From: Mya arenaria
Taxonomy: Eukaryota > Mollusca > Bivalvia > Myida > Myidae
NCBI RefSeq assembly: GCF_026914265.1
Contig: NC_069130.1
Coordinates: forward strand, 76,367,070-76,431,069
Length of the DNA stretch: 64,000 nucleotides
Reading direction: 5' to 3'
Part shown: positions 1-11,593 of the stretch, piece after piece
Layout: every line of letters starts with the position of its first letter
Position numbering within the stretch: the first letter of the stretch is position 1
Notes under the pieces: generated by a model
Seen by the model: only the letters and a program-made list of their open reading frames with translations
Database searches by the model: none
Told to the model about the DNA's origin: nothing
Program-made: the position numbers and the translations under genes

Positions 1-2455
1 GTCCTCCCATCTCTATATTGACCTGCAGAATTTCCCAGGTTCTTCCCTCCATCTCTACCTTGACGTGGAGAATATCTTAAGTTGTACCCGCTTTCTCTAC
101 ATTGACCTGCAGAATATCCCATTTTGTCTCTTTCATCTCTTTATTGTACTTCAGAGTATCTCAGGTTGTCCCCTTTATCTTAACATTGTACTGCAGAATA
201 TCCCAGGTTGCACCCCCTCCCCCCCCCCCATCTCTACAATGACCTGCAGATTATCCCAGTTTGTCTCCTCCACCTCTACACTGACCTGCAGAATATCTTA
301 GGTTGTTCTGTCTATCGCTACATTATACTGCAGAATGAGACAAGTTGTCCCTTCCATCTCTACATTGACCTGCAGAATATTATAGGGCTTCCCGTCCATC
401 TCTACATGTACTGCAGGCTGACACAGGTTGACCCTTCCATCTTTACATTGACCTGTAGAGTATCCCAGGTTATCGCCTCCATCTCTTCATTGTACTGCAG
501 AATGACACAGCGTGGCACTTAATCTCTGTATGGTACTCCAGAATAACACAAGTTCTCCACACCATTTTTACAAAATAATGCAGAATGACATAGTTCTGTC
601 CCTCAACCTCTTTATTATACTGCAGAATATGCAGAATAGTATTGCAGATGTATAATGTTGTCACCTCCACCTATGCATTGTAGTGCAGTATGACACAGGC
701 GGTCCCCTCCATCTCTACATAGTATTGCAGCATAGCACAGGTTTTTGCTCCATCTACCCATAATATTGCACAATTTTTAAGGTTGTCCGTTTCATCTTTT
801 CATAATACATGTATAGCAGAATTGCTTATATTCTTTCCTCTATATTTATACGGAGCTGCAGAATATAAATTATAAGGTGTTCTTCTCTATCTCTTTGTTG
901 TATTGCAGATTGGCCCCTGCAGTTCTATGAATGACACAAGTTCTCCCCTCCAACTCTAAATGGACCTACAGAAGTTTCTCTTTTCAGCGTCTTCATTACA
1001 TTGTACTGCAGAATGACACAAGTTGTCCAGTCCATCTCTGCATTCACTACATTGTACTGCAGAATAACACATGGTCTCCACTCCATCTCAACATTGTACT
1101 GCAGAATGACACAAGGTGTCATCTCCATATCAACATTGTACTGCAGAATGACACAAGGTGTCAACTCCATCTCAACATTGTACTGCAGAATGACACAAGG
1201 TGTCATCTCCATATCAACATTGTACTGCAGAATGACACAAGGTGTCACTCCATATCAACATTGTACTGCAGAATGACACAAGGTGTCCACTCCATCTCAA
1301 CATTGTACTGCAGAATGACACAAGGTGTCCACTCCATCTCAACATTGTACTGCAGAATGACACAAGGTGTCAACTCCATCTCAACATTGTACTGCAGAAT
1401 GACACAAGGTGTCATCTCCATATCAACATTGTACTGCAGAATGACACAAGGTGTCAACTCCATCTCAACATTGTACTGCAGAATGACACAAGGTGTCATC
1501 TCCATATCAACATTGTACTGCAGAATGACACAAGGTGTCATCTCCATATCAACATTGTACTGCAGAATGACACAAGGTGTCCACTCCATCTCAACATTGT
1601 ACTGCAGAATGACACAAGGTGTCAACTTCATCTCAACATTGTACTGCAGAATGACACAAGGTGTCATCTCCATATCAACATTGTACTGCAGAATGACACA
1701 AGGTGTCAACTCCATCTCAACATTGTACTGCAGAATGACACAAGGTGTCCACTCCATATCAACATTGTACTGCAGAATGACACAAGGAGTCATCTCCATA
1801 TCAACATTGTACTGCAGAATGACACAAGGTGTCACTCCATCTCAACATTGTACTGCAGAATGACACAAGGTGTCATCTCCATATCAACATTGTTCTGCAG
1901 AATGACACAAGGTGTCCACTCCATCTCAACATTGTACTGCAGAATGACACAAGGTGTCATCTCCATATCAACATTGTACTGCAGAATGACACAAGGTGTC
2001 CACTCCATCTCAACATTGTACTGCAGAATGACACAAGGTGTCCACTCCTTCTCAACATTGTACTGCAGAATAACACATGGTCTCCACTCCATCTCAACAT
2101 TGTACTGCAGAATGACACAAGGTGTCCACTCCATCTCAACATTGTACTGCAGAATGACACAAGGTGTCCACTCCATCTCAACATTGTACTGCAGAATGAC
2201 ACAAGGTGTCCACTCCATCTCAACATTGTACTGCAGAATGACACAAGGTGTCACTCCATATCAACATTGTACTGCAGAATGACACAAGGTGTCCACTCCA
2301 TCTCAACGAAGTACTGCAGAATGACACAAGGTGTCCACTCCATATCAACAAAGTACTGCAGAATGACACAAGGTGTCCACTCCATCTCAACGAAGTACTG
2401 CAGAATGACACAGGGTATCCACTCCATATCAACATTGTACTGCAGAATGACAAAA
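1..2455. repeat. 42-bp minisatellite array, duplication copy A
   Basis: Tandem array with a 42-bp unit. Nearly every unit has a CTGCAG core and the inverted repeat GACAC-AAG-GTGTC. Positions 1 to about 1000 are diverged older units (variants such as GACCTGCAGAATATCCC). Positions 1001-2455 are about 34 highly homogeneous units, differing mainly at a TCCACTCC/TCATCTCC/TCAACTCC block. Because 42 is a multiple of 3 and the unit lacks stops in several frames, long open frames appear on both strands; these are repeat artefacts, not genes. The array matches 13504-16297 and is about 340 bp (8 units) shorter than it. Its left end lies outside the window. Confidence 0.95.
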
Positions 2456-2528
2456 GGCTAGATACCACTATATGTCAATATGGAAAACTTTGAAAATCTT
2501 CTCTTCAGTTTTATGTATTTGAATTTTT

Positions 2529-3743
2529 ATGCCCCCTTTTGAAAAAAGTGGGGTATATTGTTTTGCACATGTCGGTCGGTCGGTCGGTCGGTCTGTCTGT
2601 CTGTCGGTCGGTCGGTCGGTCGGTCGGAATACCAAATGGTTTCCGATCAATAACTTGAGAACGCTTTGACCGAGGGACCTCATACTTGGTATGTGTATTG
2701 GTCATCACCAGCAGATGAACCCTATTGATTTTGAGGTCAGTGGGTCAAAGGTCAAGGTCAGTGTGACCTTTACATGAAAAACGGTTTCCGATCAATAACT
2801 TGAGAACGCTTTGACCCAGGAACCTCATACTTGGTAGGTGTATTGGTCATGACCAGCAGATGAACCCTATTGATTTTGAGGTCAGTGGGTCAAAGGTCAA
2901 GGTCAGTGTGACCTTAACATGAAAAACGGTTTCCGATCAATAACTTGAGAACGCTTTGACCCAGGGACCTCATACTAGGTAGGCTTATTGGTCATGACCA
3001 GCAGATGAACCCTATTGATTTTGAGGTCAGTGGGTCAAAGGTCAAGGTCAGTGTGACCTTTACATGAAAAACGGTTTCCGATCAATAACTTGAGAACGCT
3101 TTGACCCAGGAACCTCATACTTGGTAGGTGTATTGGTCATGACCAGCAGATGAACCCTATTGATTTTGAGGTCAAAGGTCAAGGTCAGTGTGACCTTAAC
3201 ATGAAAAACGGTTTCCGATCAATAACTTGAGAACGCTTTGACCCAGGGACCTCATACTAGGTAGGCTTATTGGTCATGACCAGCAGATGAACCCTATTGA
3301 TTTTGAGGTCAGTGGGTCAAAGGTCAAGGTCAGTGTGACTGTAAGCTGAAAAAAGGTTTTCTGATTGTCCATATTTTATTTTCTTATATAGTAGACAGTA
3401 GAAATTTATATGTCACTAAATGCATGAGTTGAAGTATCAGTTTTCAGTGAACATCTAGTTTAATTATGCCCCCCTTCGAAGCAGAGGGGTTATATAATTG
3501 CTTTGCACATGTCGGTCGGTCTGTTGGAAGACCAAAGCTTGTCCGAGTGATAACTCAACAATTCCCGGACCTATGGTCATCAAACTTGACATGAAGATTA
3601 GGTATGACCAGTAGATGACCTGCCTCATATGCATCCAATGACAAATCAGCTGTCATTTCAGTCCATGCATATTTCATTCAATTGTCCAAATATTTCTGGC
3701 AACTTGGCGCTCAGGGGGCATAATGTTTGACAAACATCTCTTG
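2529..3743. mobile_element. Composite repeat-built element inserted in copy A
   Basis: Copy B reads straight through this point (about 16376), so these 1215 bp are an insertion between GAATTTTT and TTCAAC. Two subunits each begin ATGCCCCC (2529 and about 3474). Each has a (GGTC)n/(TCGG)n-like tract after its start (2571-2626; about 3511-3520). The first subunit ends near ACATCTAGTT and the second ends GGGGGCATAA...ACATCTCTTG. The first contains four to five tandem copies of a 139-146 bp unit, each with GGTTTCCGATCAATAACTTG and an AGGTCA-rich segment. No coding capacity is seen. The superfamily is not determined, and no clear target-site duplication is visible beyond TT. Confidence 0.8.
2755..3196. 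promoter_or_regulatory. Four palindromic nuclear-receptor-type sites (ERE-like IR3)
   Basis: AGGTCA-GTG-TGACCT occurs exactly at 2755-2769, 2900-2914, 3045-3059 and 3182-3196. A fifth copy near 3327-3341 has the right half changed to TGACTG. This is the consensus inverted-repeat-3 layout of steroid-receptor-type response elements. Each is preceded by GGTCAAAGGTCA half-sites. The match is read directly from the sequence; receptor binding is only inferred, and the sites may simply be part of the repeat unit. Confidence 0.5.
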
Positions 3744-3805
3744 TTCAACTTCAATCTTCATGACTTTATTCACAGTAACAGTGTGCTCTTTTGTGTCAAC
3801 ATATA

Positions 3806-3810
3806 TAGCT
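3806..3810. repeat. Target-site duplication of the BEL/Pao element (left)
   Basis: TAGCT at 3806-3810 precedes the left LTR, and TAGCT at 12547-12551 follows the right LTR. The pre-insertion site in the paralogous copy has a single TAGCT at 16437-16441, which confirms a 5-bp target-site duplication. Confidence 0.9.
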
Positions 3811-4763
3811 TATGCTGTCACTAGGATTTTCAATGACATAACAATCCACAGCTAGTGTCACCATTTTATTATCTTCATCTCGATAGGTTACAATGTGTTG
3901 AGACGTATAACGTTGCGTGCGGTGAAAAACTACAAATAAACAAAACAACTTGTGACTAGATCGTACACCATCATATATACAAGAACATATTAAAACCATT
4001 ATGCAGCAGTAAGATTCATCTTTAATATCAAACAGTGTGATTCCAAACACAGAATGACATAATCATGTGACCGATCTGGGTTGACACTGTTTGCAACATT
4101 AATAAATTGGAGCTGAAATCCATACCCATTATAAGTACGAAGAAATATCAAATTATCTGTACTCTAATCTCAAGCACATTATTACGCACATTATTACGGT
4201 GTCCAATACTTTGAAACGATTTAAAATACTTATTTTATCGATTTAAAACGAAGTTACTGATAAAACATCGTCCTACATAACATGTACTTGGCGACCTTAG
4301 GAAACTCCAAACATTCCATTCTAAAAACAATGAAGTGACGTCACTAAGAAACTCCACTCGTCTATTTTTAGAATGGCGGGAACAGCATGCAGAAATTCTG
4401 AATGATAACATTACCTTCCTACTAAATTACGGTTTAAAACTTTAGCAGATGCATGACAACCAAATCATAATCTACCATATAGCAAAGTATCTGTACTTAC
4501 AGAGTGTGCGGGACCATACAAAATGCCAAAATGTTGGAGCTCAATCACAGCGCATCCATTCTAAGGGGAAACAACGAGACACAAACAAACGACGTACAAG
4601 TCCGAATGTCTCCGAAAATTAAGGAACAACAACTCTCCAACCTCCTCAAGAACTCGAGATAAGCATGAAAGAGTTGCCTCCCTTAAGCCACTATCGAATC
4701 GATATAGATTCCAAAATTGCTTACAGATTGAAAGGAAGGATAAACTGAAATCGGTCCAGAACA
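3811..4763 (-). repeat. 3' LTR of the BEL/Pao element
   Basis: 953-bp direct repeat of 11594-12546. In element orientation it starts TGTTCTGG and ends GACAGCATA. No substitution or indel was noticed by eye. Small open frames inside it are incidental and occur in both LTRs. Confidence 0.95.
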
Positions 4764-4773
4764 CTCCCCGTCT
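4764..4773 (-). other. Polypurine tract of the BEL/Pao element
   Basis: On the minus strand AGACGGGGAG abuts the first base of the 3' LTR. That is the position and composition expected for the plus-strand primer of an LTR retrotransposon. Confidence 0.7.
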
Positions 4774-5527
4774 TATATCAAAGGATATAACCACAAGACT
4801 TAAACCATTTTCTTAAGCATCTTTCCAAGTAAGTCTTGGAATACACAGGTTTACTGTAATTATTCAAACTTATACCATGACTACATAAAAAATGGCATAC
4901 TTAAGAATAAATACAGTCAAATGCAATATCTGAAGAGATATTAACACATTGTATCAAAGACTAATATTTTTATGATTAAAAGACTGACTTAATATCTCAA
5001 AGTTCATACAAGCATAGTTGCTGTCTCGAGTCGCTGAAAGTTTCTCTCGAGCATGTGTTAACATATGCCTTTCTTAATGCCGTTTCACATAAGTCTCATT
5101 AGAAAGGCCCTCATTGCAGGTCTTTCCGGATTGGACACCAGTTCGGAGAGCAAAATGTTTTGGATGATTTTCCTTTGAGGAGATACTCATTAGGCACACA
5201 GAGAATTACCCGAAGGCATCTGCACATATTAACACTGATATTGCGCGAACGTTGCATAAAGACTTTAGTGTAGCAAATCATTAACATAGCAGAAAATTAA
5301 AAATTTTCATGTAAGGTATGTTTTCTAATTTCGCAAGAAGATATTTATGCAGAAAGCAAAATAAATTTGATTGTGCATAAAGGCTTCTGAGCGGGAACTT
5401 ATGTTTAAGTTCTGACTTTGAAAGGAACAACTTCAAAATACTTTCAAGAATAAAACATATTTTACACAAAATCTTTATGCCTCAGTTAAATAAGATTTCT
5501 GAAACATTCTTCTGTTGTTGCTGCTTT

Positions 5528-8500
5528 CTACGACGACACAAGCAAAACAACTTCTTTAATTGGTCTCACATAAAGGCATTGCTTTCCATTCTTCATAACC
5601 CTGATTTGCAGCTTTCTAACAAGTCCGTCGTCACTAGGAAATGCCTTTGTCACAAGACCCATAGGCCATTCATTGCGCGCACAATCTCGATCGCGTAATA
5701 GAACTACATCATCAGCTTTGATGTTTTCACAAGGCGACGCCCACTTCTTCCTCGTCTGTAGAGATGACAGAAAATCACCCTTCCAACGTTTCCAGAAAAT
5801 ATTTGCCAGAAACTGCACTGTCTTCCACTGAGAGTGGTACATATCTTTCACACCTATGTCGCGGAAACTGCAAACTATCTCGGGAGATTTCTGTGTAAGT
5901 AGCATTCCCGGTGATAGGACAAATGGTTCTTCAACATCTGTAGAAACTGGGACAAGAGGCCTGGAGTTCATGATAGCGGTAACCTCTGCCATTAAGGTTG
6001 AGAGAACTTCATGAGTAAGTTTTCCTTGTTTGAAGTCTAGTAGCATTGCATCTAGAATGTGACGAGCAATCCCGATCATTCTTTCCCAAACGCCACCAAA
6101 ATGGGAGGCATAAGGCGGATTGAAACGCCAAATTATTTCATTGTCTTGTAAGTAGGTCTGAAATTGGTCATCTTCTACACAGACCGTTTTCATACCAAGC
6201 TCGGAGGCTGCTCCTATAAAATTTGTGCCACGATCCGACCGAAATTCTGACACTTTTCCGCGAATTGCAATAAATCTGCGCATTGCATTTATGAAACAGG
6301 ACGTAGACATCTCCTCTAGTAGCTCAATATGGACAGCTCTACTATACAAACATGTGAAAAGCACAGCCCAGCGTTTTGAATTTGCACTACCTCCTCTGGT
6401 ACGTCTTGTCACCACGGTCCAAGGGCCAAACACATCCACTCCAACGTGTGTGAAGGGCGGTGAGGAAGTAAGACGATCTTGTGGCAAATCGGCCATTTTC
6501 TGTTCAGCGGTCTTTCCACGAAGCTTTCGGCAAGTTACACAGTGATGTAAAACACTGCCAATTAAACGCTTGCCACCGATTATCCACAAACCTGCATTGC
6601 GGACAGCACCTTCCGTGAGGTGTCGGCCCTGGTGTTGGACCCTTTCATGATGATGTCGAACTAACAGTGTTGCTACATGACCTTTTGGGACGATCAAAGG
6701 GTTAACAACTTTAATTCCCTGGCTTTTCCGTAGCTTTCGAAGGCGGCCACCGACTCTGAGTATCCCATTTTCATCTAAATAAGGGGATAAGGAAATTATT
6801 GCGCTTTTCTTGGGAATGGGCTTGCCGGCCTTCAATGCACAAATTTCTTCAGCATAATGCCGTTTCTGGAGTTCAGACAGTATAAATTGCTCTGCATCTA
6901 TTCGAACAGCAGGAGAGGATCTCTTCTCACACACATGCCATCCAGAACACTTACAGTCATTGCGTTTTGAGAACGTCCTGGCAATATGAATGAGCAAGCT
7001 AAACGCTAACACCAATTTCTTCCAAGATGAGAAGCGCTCACAGGCTTTAGCAACTGGATCCATGGAACTCTTTACATTTGTCGCCTTTACTACAACTTCT
7101 GGGCGAACCTCTGAATCTTCCTCAGGACACTGAAGAGGAAACTCTTTCACATCTCTTTCTTTTTGTTCTCCAATAAGGTAATTCGGCCCACTATGCCATT
7201 TCTCTAGCACTGTATGGATATTCTCAGAAGATGCCCTAGTGGCTGAATCTGCAGGATTATATTCAGTAGAAATGTATTGCCACTGTTCAGGCTCAGAGAA
7301 TTCATGGATTTGTGCAACCCTATTGCTCACATATGTATAGAATCTACGGGTCTTATTCCCGATATAGCCCAACACCACCATGCTATCTGTGAAGAACTGA
7401 AATGATGATGATGGAATGTCCAATTGATGCGATACAAATGATGCCACTTCTGTGGCCAAAACGGCTGCACATAATTCTAGTCTAGGTATTGTGTGTCCAG
7501 TTTTAGGAGCCAGCTTGGCTTTTCCCATGATAAAGCCCACTTGTGGTTGGTCACTGGATTCAACGACGACATAGGCAGCGGCCGCTATAGCACTCTCAGA
7601 TGCATCGGAGTAGACGTGGATTTGATAGTCTTTGGCCAAGCTTAGAGAGTCTGGTATATACATGCGAGAAACCTTGTAGCCATTCAGCATCTCAAGATTT
7701 TTCTTCCACTGAACCCACTCTTTATGAAATGTTTCTGGCAAAGGGTCGTCCCAAGCACTTCCAACTGAACAAGCCTCACGAAGCAAGATTTTCCCACTAA
7801 TTGTGAAAGGTGCAGCAAAACCAATAGGATCAAAAATACTATTCATGGTTGATAGAAGTCCTCGCCTCGTAAATGGTCTGTCAACACTTGGAGCAGTGAA
7901 TGAGAACATATCTGAGTTGATGTCCCAGGTTAGCCCTAGACTCTGCTGCATAGGGAGTGTATCGCCTAGATCCATGTCTTTCAGGGTTGTGCTAAGCTCC
8001 ACCTTAGGAAACTGGTTCATAATGTCAACATCATTTGAGACGATTTTGTGAAGATGGATTTGACCATTTTCTTGCAGAGCCTTTCTGGTCCGTTGCAACA
8101 AGCTAACGGCCTGTTCTCGTGTTGGCTTAGATGTCAATGCGTCATCCACATAGAAATCTTTGGCAACAAACTGTTGTATGTCCTTGTCGACAGACTCAAC
8201 AGCCTTGCGCAATCCATAGGTGGCAACTGCAGGTGAAGGTTTGTTCCCGAAAACATGAACTTTCATGCGGAAAACAGTGAATGGCAGCTCGGGGTTGTTG
8301 TTTTGAAACCAAAAGAACCGCAGGAAGTCTCTGTGTTCGTTATTCACTAGGAAGCGATAGAACATTTGCTCTATGTCGGCAGATACTGCATACTTATCTC
8401 TGCGAAAACGGAGTAAAACACCAAGTAGATTGTTGGTCAAATTTGGTCCTGAGAGCAATAGATCATTAAGAGATTGACCCCTGAAGGCAACCGAGGAATC

Positions 8501-11500
8501 AAAAACACCTCTTATTTGATCCGGTTTCTTGGGATGGTACACCCCGAATAATGGCAGGTACCAGTTCTCTTTACCATCTTCATCCCGAGTCGGAGCCTTT
8601 TCTGCCGCACCATTGTCGAAGATTTTCTGCATGAACTGGACAAGCTGCTGGCATTTCTCTGGATTCTGTTCCAGGCTCTTCTTCAAGGATACTGCACGTT
8701 TAAACACTTGCTCCTTGTTGTCTGGAAGCATAGGTCTAGGCGACTTAAAGGGCAATGGTGCAGTCCACTGTCCAGATTTGTCCATTGCAAACTCGGAATT
8801 CATAATTCTGAGGAAACTTCTGTCTTCGGCGGACAGGCCAACTTTGTTGTCATCGGGTTGTCTCCTGAAGACCACATCATCTGAGAAATCTGGTTCCTTC
8901 ACAGTCAGGTAAGATGGGCATGGTCTGAAGATGGTCTCTCGCCCGTCTTTGCAAATGCTCGTAAAGTATGTATTGACAGAGTCTGGCTGGTGTACTCTGC
9001 CAAGACACACTTCCCCAACGATAACCCAGCCTAAGGGAAGGCGTAAGGCAAATGGCGTATCTTTGGGCCCTATTATCTGGTCAATTACGTGGTGGACTTC
9101 CAGCAAGTCTCTGCCTATTAGCAGCTCGATACCGCAGTCAGGTTCTAGTGGCGGCATGAATGAGGCAATCTTCTTCAGATGTGCAAAGCTACGTGCAACT
9201 TCTGGTGTCGGGATTTCTGATGTATCTTGTGGAATGGCATCACATTCGATTAATGTGGGTAGTTCAAATCCAAATCTGGAACCCTTTGGAGCACCTTTAG
9301 ATGACACTGTCAGGCCTGAAACACGTCTCCCCGCCATAACGCTACTACCTGAACACGAGGATAGTGTGTACTCTGTTGATTCACCGGAAACGTTTAGTTT
9401 GTTGCAGAGTTCAGGGCTTATCAATGAGCGATTGCTTTGATCATCTAGAATGGCGTATACACGTTCTGTATTTTCATGACCTTTGTAAGCTACGTCGACC
9501 AGAACGATTTTGCCACAGGATCTGCCCCTAAAGCCTTGGCCACACAGAGAAGTACATTTTGAAGAAACTGTCACTTTGCTTTGGTCAGATGCAGGTACAG
9601 CCGAGTTTCGCACATTAAATTCAGTTCTATCTCGATGCATAGCAGTAAGATGATTTTTCTTCATGCATATTTCACAGGTGACAGAAACTGGACAGTTTGT
9701 GGAAGCATGATCACTTGAAGAAATACACCTGTAACATATACCTTTTTCTTTCAGCAATTTTCGCCTTTCTTCCCAAGTCATGTTCGCAAAGGTTTTGCAC
9801 TCTTTCAAACCGTGTCCAGATCTGTGAATGGGACATCGTGTGATCTGATCATTCTTCATCTTGTCGTCACTGATTTCACTGCCTATGTGGATGTCAGTTT
9901 TACGATTGACTACACGCGCGTTTATAGAAGAGCTCTGTCTCTGTTTAGGTTTGGGGCAAGCTTCGACCACTTGATGTTCCCACTGAAATGCTGGGTCATT
10001 ACGGATCTTGCTATTGTCACGCACAAACTCTACAAATACAGAAAAAGGTGGAAATGTTACTTTGTGTTCCTTTTTGTACCTTGCAGCATGGGAGATCCAC
10101 TTTTGTTGCATATTAAATGGCAGCTTGCACACAATTTCATTAACAGCAGAGGATGAGTCATAGGCAGCAAACTGTGTGGCAAATTGAGGGTCCTTTTTAA
10201 CTGAAAATACTTCGAGCAAAAGATCACTCAGTTCATACAGACGTTTATTGTCTTTGTTAGTCAACTGGGGGAACTTTCTAATTCTCAATTTCAGGGAAGC
10301 TTCAACTTTCTCAGGGGATCCATAGCAGTTGTCTAACCTTTCCCAGATGAGTTCTAAGCCATGCTCTGGATTGGAAGCATTTGCTGAATGTATGCTCTCT
10401 GCCCATATCTGTGATTCTGAACCCAAGTTATTTACCAACAAGTCAATCTCTTCTGTTGGGGTAACTTTCAATTCTTTCATGACGCTTTTAAACGTAGTTT
10501 TCCACACACCGAATGATTGTGGTTTCTCGTTGAATTTTTTCAATCTTTGTGGCATAATGTCTTTTCGCAAAAGGAAACTTGTTAAAATGTCAGCATCGGA
10601 ATTCCTTAAAACTGATTCTTGATGTACACGTACTCTTGCTTGCTCTTCTTCACAATGATTCTCTTTGAGGTATGTCTCTGAGTTATGACTCACATTATCG
10701 CATTCAAAGTGTCTATCTGGATCGCGAGAGGCATACACTGTAGGTTTACTCTGTGTGCCTGCTGCTCCAGCTCTAGGAATTTCTGGTAAATTATCTATAT
10801 AGTTTTTTGACCTTTCACTTGCAGCTTCATACGTCAAGTCAAAGTCCGCATTTCTTGACACACCATCAGCTTCTTCTGCGTATGACGCTTCTATTTCTGC
10901 TACAGCAACATCACCCTCTACCTTCAGCACATTTAAGTCTGCACTAACTTCTTGCTTTACCCTCGATGCTCTGGCAACTGCTAACAGACGTTCTTCTTCA
11001 ATTAGAGCCATCTTCTTCATCAGCTCGGCCTCTCTCTTAGCGTATTCTAAACGAATACGAGCTGTATCTGCGCGAGCACGAGAACTAGACGAAGATGACA
11101 CATGAGACTCCTTGGAACCATGTGATGACTTTGATCTAATAGAAACAGCGGCTTTTGAAGTCCCTATAATGTCATTTATCTTTTGCACGGCTTCACTTAC
11201 GCGATCTCCTATCAACTTCACCTGTTTGTCAATTTCTTCAAGCTCGGCTTTACTACTCTCGGTTATACTTCTCGACAAAAAGTCTGCAAACTCTGATGAT
11301 ACAGTTAAATATGTAGCATGAGCACTATGGAGTCTGTCCAACAACACTTTATTCGCCTCTGGGTTCTCCAGATCCACATTAGTCTCTTCCAATGTACTAC
11401 AAAGTCGATCATAGGACGTTTGCACCTTTTTATAAAACTTTGAACGCGTTTCTTCGTAATGTTCTAAACCTTTATCTGTCATTGTTCGTTTTCTAGTTTC

Positions 11501-11512
11501 TTCATCTGCCAT
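5528..11512 (-). CDS. BEL/Pao gag-pol polyprotein (1994 aa)
   Basis: Single uninterrupted frame encoding the structural and enzymatic proteins of the retrotransposon. Rough residue order: Lys/Glu-rich, probably coiled-coil gag start (1-260); DUF1759-like gag region (320-470); Cys/His knuckles (CYRC...CEIC...H, 560-627); DUF1758-type aspartic protease with DDQSNRSLIS (about 690) and IELLIGRDL (about 798); reverse transcriptase with AVSADIEQMFY (about 1042) and catalytic FYVDDALTS (about 1120); Peptidase_A17-type region (1130-1290); RNase H starting IHVYSDASES (about 1298); integrase H2C2 zinc finger (about 1620-1665); DDE core with VDVFGPW, FRSDRGTNF and GGVWERM (about 1690-1815); DUF5641-like C-terminus with WKRW. 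All catalytic motifs are present. The first ATG after the leader was chosen. There is no env. Confidence 0.96.
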   Translation of the reverse strand: MADEETRKRTMTDKGLEHYEETRSKFYKKVQTSYDRLCSTLEETNVDLENPEANKVLLDRLHSAHATYLTVSSEFADFLSRSITESSKAELEEIDKQVKLIGDRVSEAVQKINDIIGTSKAAVSIRSKSSHGSKESHVSSSSSSRARADTARIRLEYAKREAELMKKMALIEEERLLAVARASRVKQEVSADLNVLKVEGDVAVAEIEASYAEEADGVSRNADFDLTYEAASERSKNYIDNLPEIPRAGAAGTQSKPTVYASRDPDRHFECDNVSHNSETYLKENHCEEEQARVRVHQESVLRNSDADILTSFLLRKDIMPQRLKKFNEKPQSFGVWKTTFKSVMKELKVTPTEEIDLLVNNLGSESQIWAESIHSANASNPEHGLELIWERLDNCYGSPEKVEASLKLRIRKFPQLTNKDNKRLYELSDLLLEVFSVKKDPQFATQFAAYDSSSAVNEIVCKLPFNMQQKWISHAARYKKEHKVTFPPFSVFVEFVRDNSKIRNDPAFQWEHQVVEACPKPKQRQSSSINARVVNRKTDIHIGSEISDDKMKNDQITRCPIHRSGHGLKECKTFANMTWEERRKLLKEKGICYRCISSSDHASTNCPVSVTCEICMKKNHLTAMHRDRTEFNVRNSAVPASDQSKVTVSSKCTSLCGQGFRGRSCGKIVLVDVAYKGHENTERVYAILDDQSNRSLISPELCNKLNVSGESTEYTLSSCSGSSVMAGRRVSGLTVSSKGAPKGSRFGFELPTLIECDAIPQDTSEIPTPEVARSFAHLKKIASFMPPLEPDCGIELLIGRDLLEVHHVIDQIIGPKDTPFALRLPLGWVIVGEVCLGRVHQPDSVNTYFTSICKDGRETIFRPCPSYLTVKEPDFSDDVVFRRQPDDNKVGLSAEDRSFLRIMNSEFAMDKSGQWTAPLPFKSPRPMLPDNKEQVFKRAVSLKKSLEQNPEKCQQLVQFMQKIFDNGAAEKAPTRDEDGKENWYLPLFGVYHPKKPDQIRGVFDSSVAFRGQSLNDLLLSGPNLTNNLLGVLLRFRRDKYAVSADIEQMFYRFLVNNEHRDFLRFFWFQNNNPELPFTVFRMKVHVFGNKPSPAVATYGLRKAVESVDKDIQQFVAKDFYVDDALTSKPTREQAVSLLQRTRKALQENGQIHLHKIVSNDVDIMNQFPKVELSTTLKDMDLGDTLPMQQSLGLTWDINSDMFSFTAPSVDRPFTRRGLLSTMNSIFDPIGFAAPFTISGKILLREACSVGSAWDDPLPETFHKEWVQWKKNLEMLNGYKVSRMYIPDSLSLAKDYQIHVYSDASESAIAAAAYVVVESSDQPQVGFIMGKAKLAPKTGHTIPRLELCAAVLATEVASFVSHQLDIPSSSFQFFTDSMVVLGYIGNKTRRFYTYVSNRVAQIHEFSEPEQWQYISTEYNPADSATRASSENIHTVLEKWHSGPNYLIGEQKERDVKEFPLQCPEEDSEVRPEVVVKATNVKSSMDPVAKACERFSSWKKLVLAFSLLIHIARTFSKRNDCKCSGWHVCEKRSSPAVRIDAEQFILSELQKRHYAEEICALKAGKPIPKKSAIISLSPYLDENGILRVGGRLRKLRKSQGIKVVNPLIVPKGHVATLLVRHHHERVQHQGRHLTEGAVRNAGLWIIGGKRLIGSVLHHCVTCRKLRGKTAEQKMADLPQDRLTSSPPFTHVGVDVFGPWTVVTRRTRGGSANSKRWAVLFTCLYSRAVHIELLEEMSTSCFINAMRRFIAIRGKVSEFRSDRGTNFIGAASELGMKTVCVEDDQFQTYLQDNEIIWRFNPPYASHFGGVWERMIGIARHILDAMLLDFKQGKLTHEVLSTLMAEVTAIMNSRPLVPVSTDVEEPFVLSPGMLLTQKSPEIVCSFRDIGVKDMYHSQWKTVQFLANIFWKRWKGDFLSSLQTRKKWASPCENIKADDVVLLRDRDCARNEWPMGLVTKAFPSDDGLVRKLQIRVMKNGKQCLYVRPIKEVVLLVSS

Positions 11513-11593
11513 GATTCAACGTGATATGGTGGGTAACTATGTAGATGCTGGTCCAGCTGTCCATATGTTGTCCCTAGATGACTCTTTTTTCAC

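Noticed and set aside
3796..4794. Minus-strand frames of 77-84 aa, repeated at 11537-12556
   Set aside because: They lie within both LTRs and are duplicated only because the LTRs are; no protein signal.
6225..10622. Plus-strand open frames of 62-169 codons
   Set aside because: All are antisense to the BEL/Pao polyprotein frame and show no motifs.
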